Source: Bacillus sp. CECT 9360
GTDB taxonomy: Bacteria; Bacillota; Bacilli; Bacillales; DSM-1321
Reading direction: 5' to 3'
Assembly: GCF_918741275.1 (NCBI RefSeq)
Contig: NZ_CAKKNA010000006.1
Span: 124,001-188,000 of the forward strand
DNA: 64,000 nucleotides
Positions 9,664 to 17,880 of the stretch are shown in pieces (the stretch's first letter is position 1; each line of letters begins with the position of its first letter). The position numbers and the translations under genes are program-made. The notes under the pieces are model-generated. The model was not told where the DNA came from and ran no database searches. It was given only the letters and a program-made list of their open reading frames with translations.

Positions 9664-10548
9664 TTAAAAAGCCGGCCAGACAAGCTTTCGAGCTTCTTCA
9701 TATCGTTCCGCAACACAAGGCCAGTTGACGATACTCCACCAATTATCCACATATGCTCCTCTGTTTGTTGTATATTGCAGATAATAGGCATGTTCCCATA
9801 CATCCAGCACAAGGAGCGGAATCGTATCCCATTGGGTAAGATTCATATGCTTCTCCGATTGCAAAATTTCCAAACGCCTGGAACGCGGAGACCAAACGAG
9901 CAATGCCCATCCGACTCCTTCAACCTGTTTCGCGGCTTCGCTAAAATGCTTCTTGAACGCGGCAAAGCTTCCAAAATCCTTTTCCAGTCGTTTCAGCAAC
10001 TGCCCTTTTGCCGTTCCCGATCCACGAGGGGTCATCACTTCCCAGAAAAGCGTATGCAAGTAATGGCCTGATCCATGAAAGGCAGCCTCTCTTTCCCAAT
10101 GCTTTAACAACTCATAGTCATTCGTTTCCCTAGCCCTCTTCATCATCTTCTCTGCCTTGTTCAGCCCGTCTACATATGTTTGATGATGCTTATCATGGTG
10201 AAGCCTCATAATATCCTCAGAGATGAAAGGCTCCAGTGCGTCATATGGATAGGGAAGCGGCGGCAGCGTATGCTTGCCCGGCGCGATTGTTTTTTCTGCT
10301 TGTTGTCTTTGAACTGCTTTCTGTAACAATTCTTCTGCTTTTCGGTGGAGAGAATCCGCCGCCTGCTGCAAGGCAAGGACATTTTCTTCAGAAGCAGACG
10401 CTTCCTCGAGAGAAGTTGATAAAGCCAGGACATTCTCGATGCTATCTGATATTTTTTCACGCAATCCATTTTGCTCCAATAATTCAGAAATCTCTTTCGT
10501 CCACTCCATTACAAGTACGCCATATTCCTTATGATCATTCATTTCCAC
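9664..10548 (-). CDS. sodF: Fe/Mn superoxide dismutase with long N-terminal helical extension
   Basis: Converts superoxide to hydrogen peroxide and oxygen. It has 294 residues, about 90 more than a classical enzyme. Residues 1-90 are a charged helical extension of unknown role. The dismutase domain starts at LPPLPYPYDALEP (about 95) and keeps the metal ligand sites: HHDKHH near 117, the histidine of YLHTLFW near 165, and DVWEHAYYLQY near 248. It resembles SodF of B. subtilis more than the short SodA. It is a single gene between the dacB operon and ypuI, so an insertion relative to B. subtilis, where ypuI borders dacB. The symbol is assigned by resemblance. Confidence 0.85.
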   Translation of the reverse strand: MEMNDHKEYGVLVMEWTKEISELLEQNGLREKISDSIENVLALSTSLEEASASEENVLALQQAADSLHRKAEELLQKAVQRQQAEKTIAPGKHTLPPLPYPYDALEPFISEDIMRLHHDKHHQTYVDGLNKAEKMMKRARETNDYELLKHWEREAAFHGSGHYLHTLFWEVMTPRGSGTAKGQLLKRLEKDFGSFAAFKKHFSEAAKQVEGVGWALLVWSPRSRRLEILQSEKHMNLTQWDTIPLLVLDVWEHAYYLQYTTNRGAYVDNWWSIVNWPCVAERYEEARKLVWPAF

Positions 10549-10688
10549 TTGCCTCCCAAATCCCCCGACAGTCGAACGGGGATCGATTGAAAATACCGGG
10601 ACAGAGACCCGGTCGCTATCCGTGCCAATGTATCATATGATATTCCGTTACAAGAGTGCCCGCCCTTATCTTTAGACAAAGTGAAATA

Positions 10689-10721
10689 CCTTCCTCGTAG
10701 TCTCAGGAAGGCATTTTTTTT
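10689..10721 (+). terminator. Plus-strand terminator-like hairpin with no gene before it
   Basis: CCTTCCT / AGGAAGG stem (10689-10695 with 10705-10711) followed by CATTTTTTTT on the plus strand. The nearest genes on both sides run on the minus strand. It lies in the 412-base gene-free gap 10549-10960, which otherwise holds a hairpin ACCGGG/CCCGGT near 10600 and the array at 10783. Confidence 0.5.
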
Positions 10722-10782
10722 GATAAGAGTGGAATTTCGGCATAATATCCAGAAATTTAAGGAATGGAGGGGACCCAACAAA

Positions 10783-10860
10783 ATTGATTTCTGCTCGATT
10801 ACTGAGATTTGTGCTCGATTATTTTGATTTCTGCTCGATTTCTGGAATTTGTGCTCGTTG
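10783..10860. repeat. Four-unit array with exact 20-bp period (keyword TGCTCGATT)
   Basis: GCTCG occurs at 10793, 10813, 10833 and 10853, exactly 20 bases apart. Units alternate TTTCTGCTCG and TTTGTGCTCG, so the true repeat may be 40 bp. ATTTGTGCTCG is the reverse complement of the keyword in the large array at 54243-54962. Confidence 0.85.
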
Positions 10861-10920
10861 GGGGAAAACCAATTAAAGAAAAGTCACCATGGGCGAGTCT
10901 TAAGGCAGAGTTTGGCCCAC

Positions 10921-10951
10921 AAAAAAAGACGGCTCCTGAGCCATCTTTTTT
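10921..10951 (-). terminator. Terminator of the scpA-scpB-ypuI cluster
   Basis: Stem GACGGCTC / GAGCCATC (10928-10935 with 10938-10945) with A and T runs on both sides, ten bases beyond the ypuI stop. It could act in both directions. Confidence 0.8.
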
Positions 10952-10960
10952 AAAAAACTA

Positions 10961-11449
10961 TTATTTGGATTGCATCATTTTTGTACGATAGTCTGTTTCA
11001 TAGAATTCAAGCTCTTCCCTGACTGACTGAAAACCGGCTTCTAAATCCTTCAATACGCCGATGATGCTTTCGGGAACCTCAGTGTGAAATTTAATCGAGT
11101 TTTTCCCGGTGTAAGCCGAGCGGCTGTCTTCATACCAGCGGTCTTGCTTTGGTGAAAAATATTCGTCGATGCACTGGTGGTATATTCTATATAAGGTTTT
11201 TTCGGCCGCCGCTTTATGAAAAACCTCATTTTTAAGGACGATTTGACAAGCTTCCAGCCCTTCTTCACAGTTTACGAGCAATTTTCTTATACTGGATAAA
11301 AGGCCTTTATAATAGGTTTCATCACCGTTTTTCTCCTGCTGCAGCCCTGAATAAGTCGTCTCATTCAAAAACTGTTCAAGCTTATCAACCGTATTTTCTA
11401 AAAAATTACGTACATCCTCAAGCTGAGATTTAACAATCATATTCCCCAA
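10961..11449 (-). CDS. ypuI: YpuI, DUF3907 family protein
   Basis: Conserved Bacillaceae protein of unknown function. It has 162 residues and is mainly helical and charged, with no signal peptide or membrane segment. It reads like the YpuI family, where the gene also lies next to scpB. The chosen start is TTG at 11449, because GAGGAGGG sits about eight bases upstream. The next in-frame ATG three codons later would be 17 bases from it. It lies 21 bases behind the preceding gene and ends at a clear terminator. Confidence 0.75.
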   Translation of the reverse strand: MGNMIVKSQLEDVRNFLENTVDKLEQFLNETTYSGLQQEKNGDETYYKGLLSSIRKLLVNCEEGLEACQIVLKNEVFHKAAAEKTLYRIYHQCIDEYFSPKQDRWYEDSRSAYTGKNSIKFHTEVPESIIGVLKDLEAGFQSVREELEFYETDYRTKMMQSK

Positions 11450-11470
11450 CCGTAAACCCTCCTCAAGTAA

Positions 11471-11881
11471 TTAAATGATGAATTCTGAATCCTTGGTAAA
11501 CTTGTACTCTTTCTTTTGCCCTAGCGTTTCGAAAACTTCAGGAAGCTTTTCAAAGTTCACTCCCTCGAAATAGGAAGCGAATTCCTTTATCGTATTGATG
11601 TATACCCTTTTTCGTGTCCTGAAATCTGGGTTTTTCAGGAGGCACACGATGGCTGCGATGTCATAAAGGTAAATTTCTTTTCCCCCTGCGGCAAACAGCG
11701 GGTTGGCGGAATAAGGCGTAAATTCTTTGGCAAACTCATCGAAATAACGGACATACAAAACGTGGAGTGTTTTCTCTTCCCCATCCTCTATGTATGTTAC
11801 TTCTGACTGGTTAAAAAAATCTTCTGGAGTATTGGACTGCGCTTTCTCCAGCTCATATCCCCTGCAATCCTTAATAATCAA
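11471..11881 (-). CDS. Unrecognised 136-residue protein between scpB and ypuI
   Basis: I do not recognise this protein. It is soluble-looking, with no signal peptide or membrane helix, rich in Tyr, Phe and Glu, and has a mixed alpha-beta pattern. The likely start is a TTG with GGAGGGG about six bases upstream. It sits 100 bases behind scpB and 21 bases before ypuI in the same direction, so it is probably cotranscribed with them. B. subtilis has no gene at this position, so it is either a lineage-specific addition or a fast-evolving one. Confidence 0.65.
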   Translation of the reverse strand: MIIKDCRGYELEKAQSNTPEDFFNQSEVTYIEDGEEKTLHVLYVRYFDEFAKEFTPYSANPLFAAGGKEIYLYDIAAIVCLLKNPDFRTRKRVYINTIKEFASYFEGVNFEKLPEVFETLGQKKEYKFTKDSEFII

Positions 11882-11981
11882 GGAAACCCCTCCAGCCTTG
11901 GAAATTTAAACTGTCGCATTTAATTCTTACAAAAAGGTATTCATTTTTATATAGTATATTATCACAATTCAGTAAAAAATG

Positions 11982-12563
11982 TTATTCGATTGTTTTCTGA
12001 AATTTTTCAAAAAACAGATCGGCTTCGCCCTGTTCAAAATCATCCTCGTCATTTACGGTAAGAGGCGGCAACTCTTCAATGGACTTCAAGCCGAAATAAT
12101 CCAAAAATTCCTTTGTTGTCCCGTACAGATACGCACGGCCTGAACCTTCTGCACGGCCCACTTCCTTAATCAATGCTTTGGAAACGAGCGTCTGGAGCGG
12201 CCGTTCCGTCAATACTCCCCTTACTTCCTCTATTTCCACTCTCGTAATCGGCTGCTTATAGGCAATGATAGCGAGCGTCTCCAATGCGGCCTGAGACAGC
12301 CCGTGTGACCCAGGTGTTTCCACAAGCCGCTTCAGAAAATCCGAATGTTCCTTTTTAGTGGCAAGCTGGTAAACTCCGGCCATTTCAACAATCTGTATTC
12401 CCCGTGCTCCCTCCTCATAATCAGCTTTTAAAGACTCGACAATGTCAACCGCCTGTATGTCAGTGATTTCGAGAACCGAAGATATCTGTTTTAAAGACAA
12501 ACCTTCATCCCCAGCCGCGAAAAGCAAGGCTTCGAGGATTCCCTTCCAATTAATAACTTCCAA
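11982..12563 (-). CDS. scpB: ScpB, segregation and condensation protein B
   Basis: Subunit of the SMC-ScpAB condensin that organises and segregates the chromosome. ScpB dimers bind ScpA. It has 193 residues and two winged-helix domains, with the conserved [19 protein letters not shown] near residue 85 and GRAYLYGTT near 143. It ends in an acidic tail. The start codon overlaps the end of scpA by 14 bases, so translation is coupled to give matched amounts. Confidence 0.96.
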   Translation of the reverse strand: MEVINWKGILEALLFAAGDEGLSLKQISSVLEITDIQAVDIVESLKADYEEGARGIQIVEMAGVYQLATKKEHSDFLKRLVETPGSHGLSQAALETLAIIAYKQPITRVEIEEVRGVLTERPLQTLVSKALIKEVGRAEGSGRAYLYGTTKEFLDYFGLKSIEELPPLTVNDEDDFEQGEADLFFEKFQKTIE

Positions 12564-13314
12564 CTGCTTCTACACCTTCCTTAGCCACAATAAAGATTTC
12601 TGAAAAGTTCACTTCCTGATCAACGAAAACTTCGTTTAGCTTCATCAATTCCAGGACAGCCAAAAATGTGACGACAATATGTTCTTTATCCTGATGGGGA
12701 AATAAATCAAAAAAGCTTTTTCTTCCACCGTACGATTTAAGGTCGATAAGAATTTCATCCATTCGCTTTTCGATCGATATTTCCTGGCGAGCCACCTTCG
12801 TAAACAGCGGTTTTTGAAGTTTTTGACGACGAAGCAGCTTTTGAAAGGCTCCGAGCATGTCATATAAGCTGATATTCAGATCCAGCTTTTCCTGCTCCTT
12901 CGCTTTCGAGAATTCCGATAGGTCACTAGGAGGCTTGGTAAACACAAGATTCCGCTCTTCCTCAAGTGTCTTAAAATCACTAGCCGCATTTTTAAACTTG
13001 CGATATTCAAGCAGCTTTTCGACCAGCTCGTCCCGCGGATCTTCCTCATAAGCGAAGCCTTCTTCATCTTCAGGCAATTCTTCTTCATGCTTAGGAAGGA
13101 GCATCTTGCTTTTGATTGCCAATAAAGTCGCGGCCATGACCAGATATTCACTTGCCACATCCAGCTGCAATTCTTTCAGGGCATGGATATAGCTGAGGTA
13201 TTGCTCTGTGATTTCTGCCATCGGGATATCGTAAATATCTATTTCAAGACGATTGATCAGATGAAGGAGAAGATCCATAGGTCCTTCAAAGGCTTCAATT
13301 TTTATATTGTACAT
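12550..13314 (-). CDS. scpA: ScpA, kleisin subunit of SMC condensin
   Basis: Bridges the two heads of SMC and binds ScpB. The protein has 254 residues from ATG 13314, which gives [20 protein letters not shown], matching the usual kleisin start. An upstream ATG at 13338 has no ribosome site. The N-terminal helical domain ([17 protein letters not shown]) contacts the SMC neck. A charged middle and a C-terminal winged helix (about 175-254) complete the protein. First gene of the scpA-scpB cluster. The divergent upstream gap of nearly 590 bases holds a repeat array and a degenerate dispersed repeat. Confidence 0.95.
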   Translation of the reverse strand: MYNIKIEAFEGPMDLLLHLINRLEIDIYDIPMAEITEQYLSYIHALKELQLDVASEYLVMAATLLAIKSKMLLPKHEEELPEDEEGFAYEEDPRDELVEKLLEYRKFKNAASDFKTLEEERNLVFTKPPSDLSEFSKAKEQEKLDLNISLYDMLGAFQKLLRRQKLQKPLFTKVARQEISIEKRMDEILIDLKSYGGRKSFFDLFPHQDKEHIVVTFLAVLELMKLNEVFVDQEVNFSEIFIVAKEGVEAVGSY

Positions 13315-13445
13315 GTATAAAACCCCATTTAAATTCATTCCGAACTTTTATCAACTATACTCAGTATAGTAGATTAACGGAACTTATCCAATAGGTATCT
13401 TTCTTTTTCACATAGGGCAGTTCCCCATTTAAAAAATTAAGGGTT

Positions 13446-13640
13446 CTGCTCATATTTCCGGCTCATTGCTCTTATATTTGGATCATCGCTCACATATTCT
13501 GGATACCGCTCATATATTCAGATAATCGCTCATATATTCAGATAATCGCTCGTAAATTCGGATTACCGCTCGTAAATTCAAATAATCGGCTTGTAAACTC
13601 AAATTACCACTCATAAATCCAAATAACCACTCTCTCCTCT
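13446..13640. repeat. Ten-unit array of about 20-bp period (keyword CGCTCATATATT)
   Basis: GCTC or its variants occur at 13448, 13468, 13488, 13508, 13528, 13548, 13568, 13588, 13609 and 13629. Units in the middle read ATCGCTCATATATTCAGATA. Later units change to GCTCGTAAATTCGGATTA, a phrase that reappears at the start of the 54243 array. Conservation falls toward both ends. Confidence 0.88.
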
Positions 13641-13654
13641 CAATTACAATATCC

Positions 13655-13800
13655 CACTGCCGTCATAGAGGACTCCTCAAGCAAACTATGGTTTGGCCTT
13701 AAGGAACCTCTCGGCTTAACCCTGCCACATCAAAGACGAAGTTGGCGCAATTCCTTCCCTATATACGTTGTAGCTAGACATATTTCCAAGTTAAAAAAGT
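13655..13800. repeat. Highly degenerate copy of the dispersed repeat
   Basis: It ends with GTTGTAGCTAGACAT then AAAAAAGTCAT, matching the end of the copies at 6938 and 9467. The middle (GGCCTTAAGGAACCTC) is eroded. A small GGGCTCCGCCC hairpin follows at about 13820. Confidence 0.5.
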
Positions 13801-13900
13801 CATCTAAAATAAAAAAGGGCTCCGCCCAGTCATTTTTGGGTTTTTTTCATAATCTGAATATGTAATGAGTTTAACTTAAAGTTAAGGGGAGGTATTTTAC

Positions 13901-13993
13901 ATGGGTGACAAAGGGTTCGAATACGGAGGCGGCTTCGCTTTAATCGTAGTGCTATTTATTTTATTGATTATCGTAGGGGCGGCTTGGTTTTAA
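13901..13993 (+). CDS. YjcZ-family sporulation micropeptide
   Basis: A 30-residue peptide with a short polar head rich in Gly (EYGGGF) and one transmembrane helix (ALIVVLFILLIIVGAAWF). This is the hallmark of the YjcZ / tiny transmembrane family, several members of which are spore-associated in Bacillus. A strong ribosome site AGGGGAGG lies seven bases before the ATG. An imperfect hairpin terminator follows. It is a single-gene unit divergent from scpA. Confidence 0.85.
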   Translation: MGDKGFEYGGGFALIVVLFILLIIVGAAWF

Positions 13994-14007
13994 TATAAGA
14001 ATTGCTT

Positions 14008-14036
14008 AGGGACTGATGGACAATCAGCCCCTTTTT
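14008..14036 (+). terminator. Terminator of the YjcZ-type gene
   Basis: GGGACTGAT / ATCAGCCCC stem with one mismatch (14010-14031), followed by TTTTT. Confidence 0.7.
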
Positions 14037-14103
14037 CATACTAGAGCGGCAGCTCCCCCTGATATGTTAAAATAAGAAGACATAGAAAAAGGAGCTGGGG
14101 GAC

Positions 14104-14628
14104 TTGAATTATCCTGAGCCATATATCACTTATTTACTCCATTTTCATGGAGACCGGGACTATTTTGAATGTCATGAGGTGTTAGAGGAGTACTGGAAGG
14201 AAGTCGCTCCAGGGGAACGTGAATCCCATTGGGTCGGACTTATTCAAATCGCGGTGGCCTTTTATCACTACAGGAGGATAAACTTCAAAGGCGCCCTTAC
14301 GACGATGAAGAAGGCTGTCTCTAACCTGAAAAAGAAAAGAGACGAGATTACGGATCTCGGGCTTGACCACAATAGGCTGATTTCAATACTAGAGAAAAGC
14401 ATTAAAGCTATCGATGGACATATCCCATATCAAAGCGTTGTTCTTCCCATTGCCGATCCCGCATTAATCGAGCAATGTGAAACAGATTGCAAGGATCGTG
14501 GCTTTATCTGGTGCGCAGTCAGTAACATGGATGATCAAATGCTCATCCACAGGCACTCTTTACGTGACCGCACCGAGGTGATCATGGAAAGAAAACGCCA
14601 ATTGACATTGAAAAATGAGCAGAATTGA
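14104..14628 (+). CDS. ypuF: YpuF, DUF309 domain protein
   Basis: Conserved protein of unknown function with 174 residues. The N-terminal DUF309 domain shows its signature FHGDRDYFECHEVLEEYWK near residue 13, followed by a bundle of helices (LIQIAVAFYHYRR). The C-terminal 40 residues are less conserved. The start is TTG with AAGGAG 10-12 bases upstream. In B. subtilis ypuF is also a neighbour of ribT and scpA. It converges on ribT through a shared terminator. Confidence 0.85.
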   Translation: MNYPEPYITYLLHFHGDRDYFECHEVLEEYWKEVAPGERESHWVGLIQIAVAFYHYRRINFKGALTTMKKAVSNLKKKRDEITDLGLDHNRLISILEKSIKAIDGHIPYQSVVLPIADPALIEQCETDCKDRGFIWCAVSNMDDQMLIHRHSLRDRTEVIMERKRQLTLKNEQN

Positions 14629-14660
14629 AAAACCTTATCCCATACAGGATAAGGTTTTTC
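14627..14660. terminator. Bidirectional terminator between ypuF and ribT
   Basis: A 14-bp perfect stem GAAAAACCTTATCC / GGATAAGGTTTTTC (14627-14640 with 14647-14660) and a six-base loop. It overlaps the end of ypuF and lies four bases from the ribT stop. Confidence 0.92.
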
Positions 14661-14663
14661 TGT

Positions 14664-15083
<420 letters not shown>

Positions 15084-15139
15084 TTAACATTTCCCGTTTA
15101 ATTAGCATTCATAAACATTCTATCCGTTTTCATGCCGCC

Positions 15140-15223
15140 TTAAGCGCTTGCATGCGCATCAAACGATACCGGTCCCCATATTACGGCGATCAGAGCGATC
15201 ATTTGTTGCTCTTTCTCATACAA
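15140..15223 (-). CDS. Candidate 27-residue small protein upstream of ribT
   Basis: A TTG-started frame encoding LYEKEQQMIALIAVIWGPVS and seven more residues, ending FDAHASA. AGGAGAG lies about eight bases before the start. It has a short hydrophobic stretch. I do not recognise a family and the size is near the limit of what a ribosome site alone can support. Confidence 0.4.
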   Translation of the reverse strand: MYEKEQQMIALIAVIWGPVSFDAHASA

Positions 15224-15487
15224 ATTGCCTCTCTCCTGCTATCTTTAAAATAATTTAAAAGCAATGTTTATATTCTACTATATTTGCTTCACTCCTGACA
15301 AATTTCACATGTAAAACCCTTTTCTTTTTTCCCTAAACCATACACTCGTTAAACCAATACAATAAAATATTTTGAAACTCTCAGGCTTTGTGCTTATACT
15401 GTTTTAGAAGAATATTGTTCTTCGAGCAAAAAAAGTGAATCCATTTGAATGTTTATATCGTCAGATAGTAGTAAGGAGGAAGAATAA

Positions 15488-16366
15488 ATGAACAATAAAA
15501 TCATGAAAAAATGGCTGATATTGACCCTTCTCTTATGTCTACTTATACCTGTAAAGGCATTTGCCGATGCGGCTGTCGGTGACATGACCGTTACCCTTGG
15601 ACAAAACTTAACAGAAGAGCAAAAGAAGATGCTTCTTTCAGAAATGAATGCACCTGAGGGAGTAGATATCCTAACGGTCACGAACGACGAGGAACATCAA
15701 TACCTTGGCGATTATATTTCAAAACGCTTAATCGGAACCAAGGCGATTTCTTCATCCGCGATTACACTTGAGAAGTCTGGTACAGGCTTGAAAGTCGAAT
15801 CGAAAAATATCAATTGGGTTAGTGAGGAAATGTATATAAATGCGTTGGCCACAGCAGGCGTCAAGGATGCAACCATCTATGTTACGGCTCCAATTCCTGT
15901 TTCTGGCACGGCTGCATTAACAGGTATTATTAAAGCATATGAAGTTTCATCGGATAAGGTTATTCCTGAGGATGTAAAACAGGCTGCCAATGAAGAAATG
16001 GTTAAGACGGCCCAACTAGGCGACGAGGTAGGCGCTGACAAAGCCGCAGCCCTCATGACAAAGATTAAGGAAAATATGGCAGATAATCCGCCTCAAACGG
16101 AAGCCGAAGTGCGTGATGTCATTGAATCATCAGCTAAAGATCTCAATATTACACTTAAAGAGGAACAAATCCAAAGTTTAGTTGACTTGTTCAATAAATT
16201 AAAGGATTTGAATATTGATTGGAATCAGGTTGGAAACCAGTTGGATAAAGCCAAAGAAAAACTGACAACATTCCTAGAATCGGAGGAAGGCCAGTCATTC
16301 CTTGACAAGCTGAAAGAATTCTTCGTCAGCCTGATCGACGCAATTAAATCATTCTTCTCTAAATAG
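15488..16366 (+). CDS. ypuA: YpuA, secreted DUF1002 protein
   Basis: Exported protein of unknown role, 292 residues. A signal peptide covers about 1-27 (WLILTLLLCLLIPVKAFADA). The DUF1002 domain follows, with DMTVTLGQNLTEEQ at its start and IPVSGTAALTGIIKAYE near 140. The ATG has AAGGAGGAAG directly upstream. In B. subtilis YpuA is likewise encoded near lysA. The C-terminal 70 residues are helical and amphipathic. Confidence 0.9.
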   Translation: MNNKIMKKWLILTLLLCLLIPVKAFADAAVGDMTVTLGQNLTEEQKKMLLSEMNAPEGVDILTVTNDEEHQYLGDYISKRLIGTKAISSSAITLEKSGTGLKVESKNINWVSEEMYINALATAGVKDATIYVTAPIPVSGTAALTGIIKAYEVSSDKVIPEDVKQAANEEMVKTAQLGDEVGADKAAALMTKIKENMADNPPQTEAEVRDVIESSAKDLNITLKEEQIQSLVDLFNKLKDLNIDWNQVGNQLDKAKEKLTTFLESEEGQSFLDKLKEFFVSLIDAIKSFFSK

Positions 16367-16372
16367 TATGGT

Positions 16373-16413
16373 AAAAAAGCGGAACTAGGCAGTTATTGCC
16401 TGATTCCGCTTTT
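16373..16413. terminator. Bidirectional terminator between ypuA and lysA
   Basis: Long stem AAAAGCGGAACTAGGCA / TGCCTGATTCCGCTTTT with two mismatches and a short loop. A runs on one side and TTTTATTTATT on the other serve both converging genes. Confidence 0.9.
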
Positions 16414-17734
16414 ATTTATTATTTACAACTTCCTCTAGAGGGACATCAAATTGGACCAAGTCCTGGTATGTTTCCCGTCTGATGACAAGCCTTGCCTCTC
16501 CATTTTCCACAAATACAACGGCTGGTCTTGGAATTCGATTATAATTATTCGACATGGAATAGCCATACGCTCCGGTACAGAAAACCGCCAGAATATCATC
16601 TCGATCCGCTTTAGGAAGCGGTAAATCCCATATGAGCATATCGCCGCTTTCACAGCATTTTCCGGCGATTGAAACCGTTTCTTCCGGTTCTTCAAGGGGC
16701 CGGTTTGCCAAAACCGCTTCATATTTAGCATCATACAAGGCCGGACGAATATTATCGCTCATCCCGCCATCGACGGCTAAATATTTCCTGATATCCGGAA
16801 CCTCTTTTTCAGATCCCACCTTATATAGGGTCGTTCCCGCGTCTCCTACAAGCGAACGTCCCGGTTCAATCCAGATTTCAGGCATGTCCAATCCTGAATT
16901 TCCGAGCTGATTCTTTACCTCTGTCACGATCTCTTCAACATATACAGAAGCAGGAAGCGGCGTGTCCTCTTTCGTATAGCGGATCCCGAATCCTCCGCCA
17001 AGGTTGAGTACTTTAGGCTGAAAACCTAAAGAAGAATGCCAATTTTTCAATTGCCCGATAATTTTTCTTGCAGCGAGAATAAAACCGGTTGTCTCAAAAA
17101 TCTGTGAACCGATATGACAGTGCAGCCCGAGCACATCCATCCACTCACTTATCTGCGCCTGTTTAAGAGCGCCCTCTGCCTGTCCGTTTATCAAATCAAA
17201 TCCAAACTTGGAATCTTCCTGTCCAGTCAGGATATAATCATGCGTATGTGCCTCAATCCCCGGCGTTACCCTGAGCAAAATCGAAACGCGTTGTCTTCTG
17301 CTTGAGCATAATTCCTCCAACAGTGCCAATTCGGAAAAATTATCGACAACAATGCAGCCGACTTCATGGTCAAGAGCCATTTCCAGCTCTTCGACACTTT
17401 TATTATTGCCGTGAAAATGAATTCGTTCCTTTGGAAACCCCGCTTGCATAGCTGTATACAATTCACCGCCCGATACTACATCCAGCGACAACCCTTCCTC
17501 TTTGGCCACTTGAACCATCGCGATCGAAGAAAAGGCTTTGCTGGCATAAGCGACTTGGGCTTGCACACCGAGTTTTTCAAATGTTCTCTTAAATCCTCTT
17601 GCCCGTTCGCGGATCAGTTTCACATCATACACATAAAGCGGTGTCCCGAAGTGAGAAGCCAATTCCATGGTATCAACACCGCCTATTTCAAGGTGCCCTT
17701 TTCCATTTACGTTAGCAGTTCCATAAAAATGCAT
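16412..17734 (-). CDS. lysA: LysA, diaminopimelate decarboxylase
   Basis: PLP enzyme of the last lysine biosynthesis step, meso-diaminopimelate to L-lysine. The frame is open to 17782, but the ATG at 17734 with AAGGAGA in front gives MHFYGTANVNGKGHLEIGG, the standard start, and 440 residues. Key sites are the PLP lysine in AYASKAFS, HCHIGSQI, the glycine loop GGGFGI, EPGRSLVGDAG, CESGD with the catalytic cysteine and GAYGYSM. It follows the spoVA operon as in B. subtilis. No lysine riboswitch is seen upstream. Confidence 0.96.
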   Translation of the reverse strand: MHFYGTANVNGKGHLEIGGVDTMELASHFGTPLYVYDVKLIRERARGFKRTFEKLGVQAQVAYASKAFSSIAMVQVAKEEGLSLDVVSGGELYTAMQAGFPKERIHFHGNNKSVEELEMALDHEVGCIVVDNFSELALLEELCSSRRQRVSILLRVTPGIEAHTHDYILTGQEDSKFGFDLINGQAEGALKQAQISEWMDVLGLHCHIGSQIFETTGFILAARKIIGQLKNWHSSLGFQPKVLNLGGGFGIRYTKEDTPLPASVYVEEIVTEVKNQLGNSGLDMPEIWIEPGRSLVGDAGTTLYKVGSEKEVPDIRKYLAVDGGMSDNIRPALYDAKYEAVLANRPLEEPEETVSIAGKCCESGDMLIWDLPLPKADRDDILAVFCTGAYGYSMSNNYNRIPRPAVVFVENGEARLVIRRETYQDLVQFDVPLEEVVNNK

Positions 17735-17760
17735 GTTTATTTCTCCTTCCAGACTAGGCG

Positions 17761-17820
17761 TAAACAAATGAGGCAGACCCATATAGAGCCGGTTTAGCTC
17801 TAAACTCGTGAGTCAGCCTC
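17761..17820 (-). terminator. Probable terminator of the spoVA operon
   Basis: On the minus strand GAGGCTGAC pairs with GTCTGCCTC, enclosing a second stem TAGAGC / GCTCTA, and ATTTGTTTA follows. The structure is imperfect and lies 60 bases beyond spoVAF. Confidence 0.5.
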
Positions 17821-17880
17821 GATTTTACTCTTTTAATGCATTAATGATTAAAACAAAAGTATCATATCTTTCTGACAACT

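Noticed and set aside
17735-17880. Lysine riboswitch before lysA
   Set aside because: The gap is about 150 bases and holds only an imperfect terminator hairpin of the spoVA operon; no lysine aptamer elements are visible.
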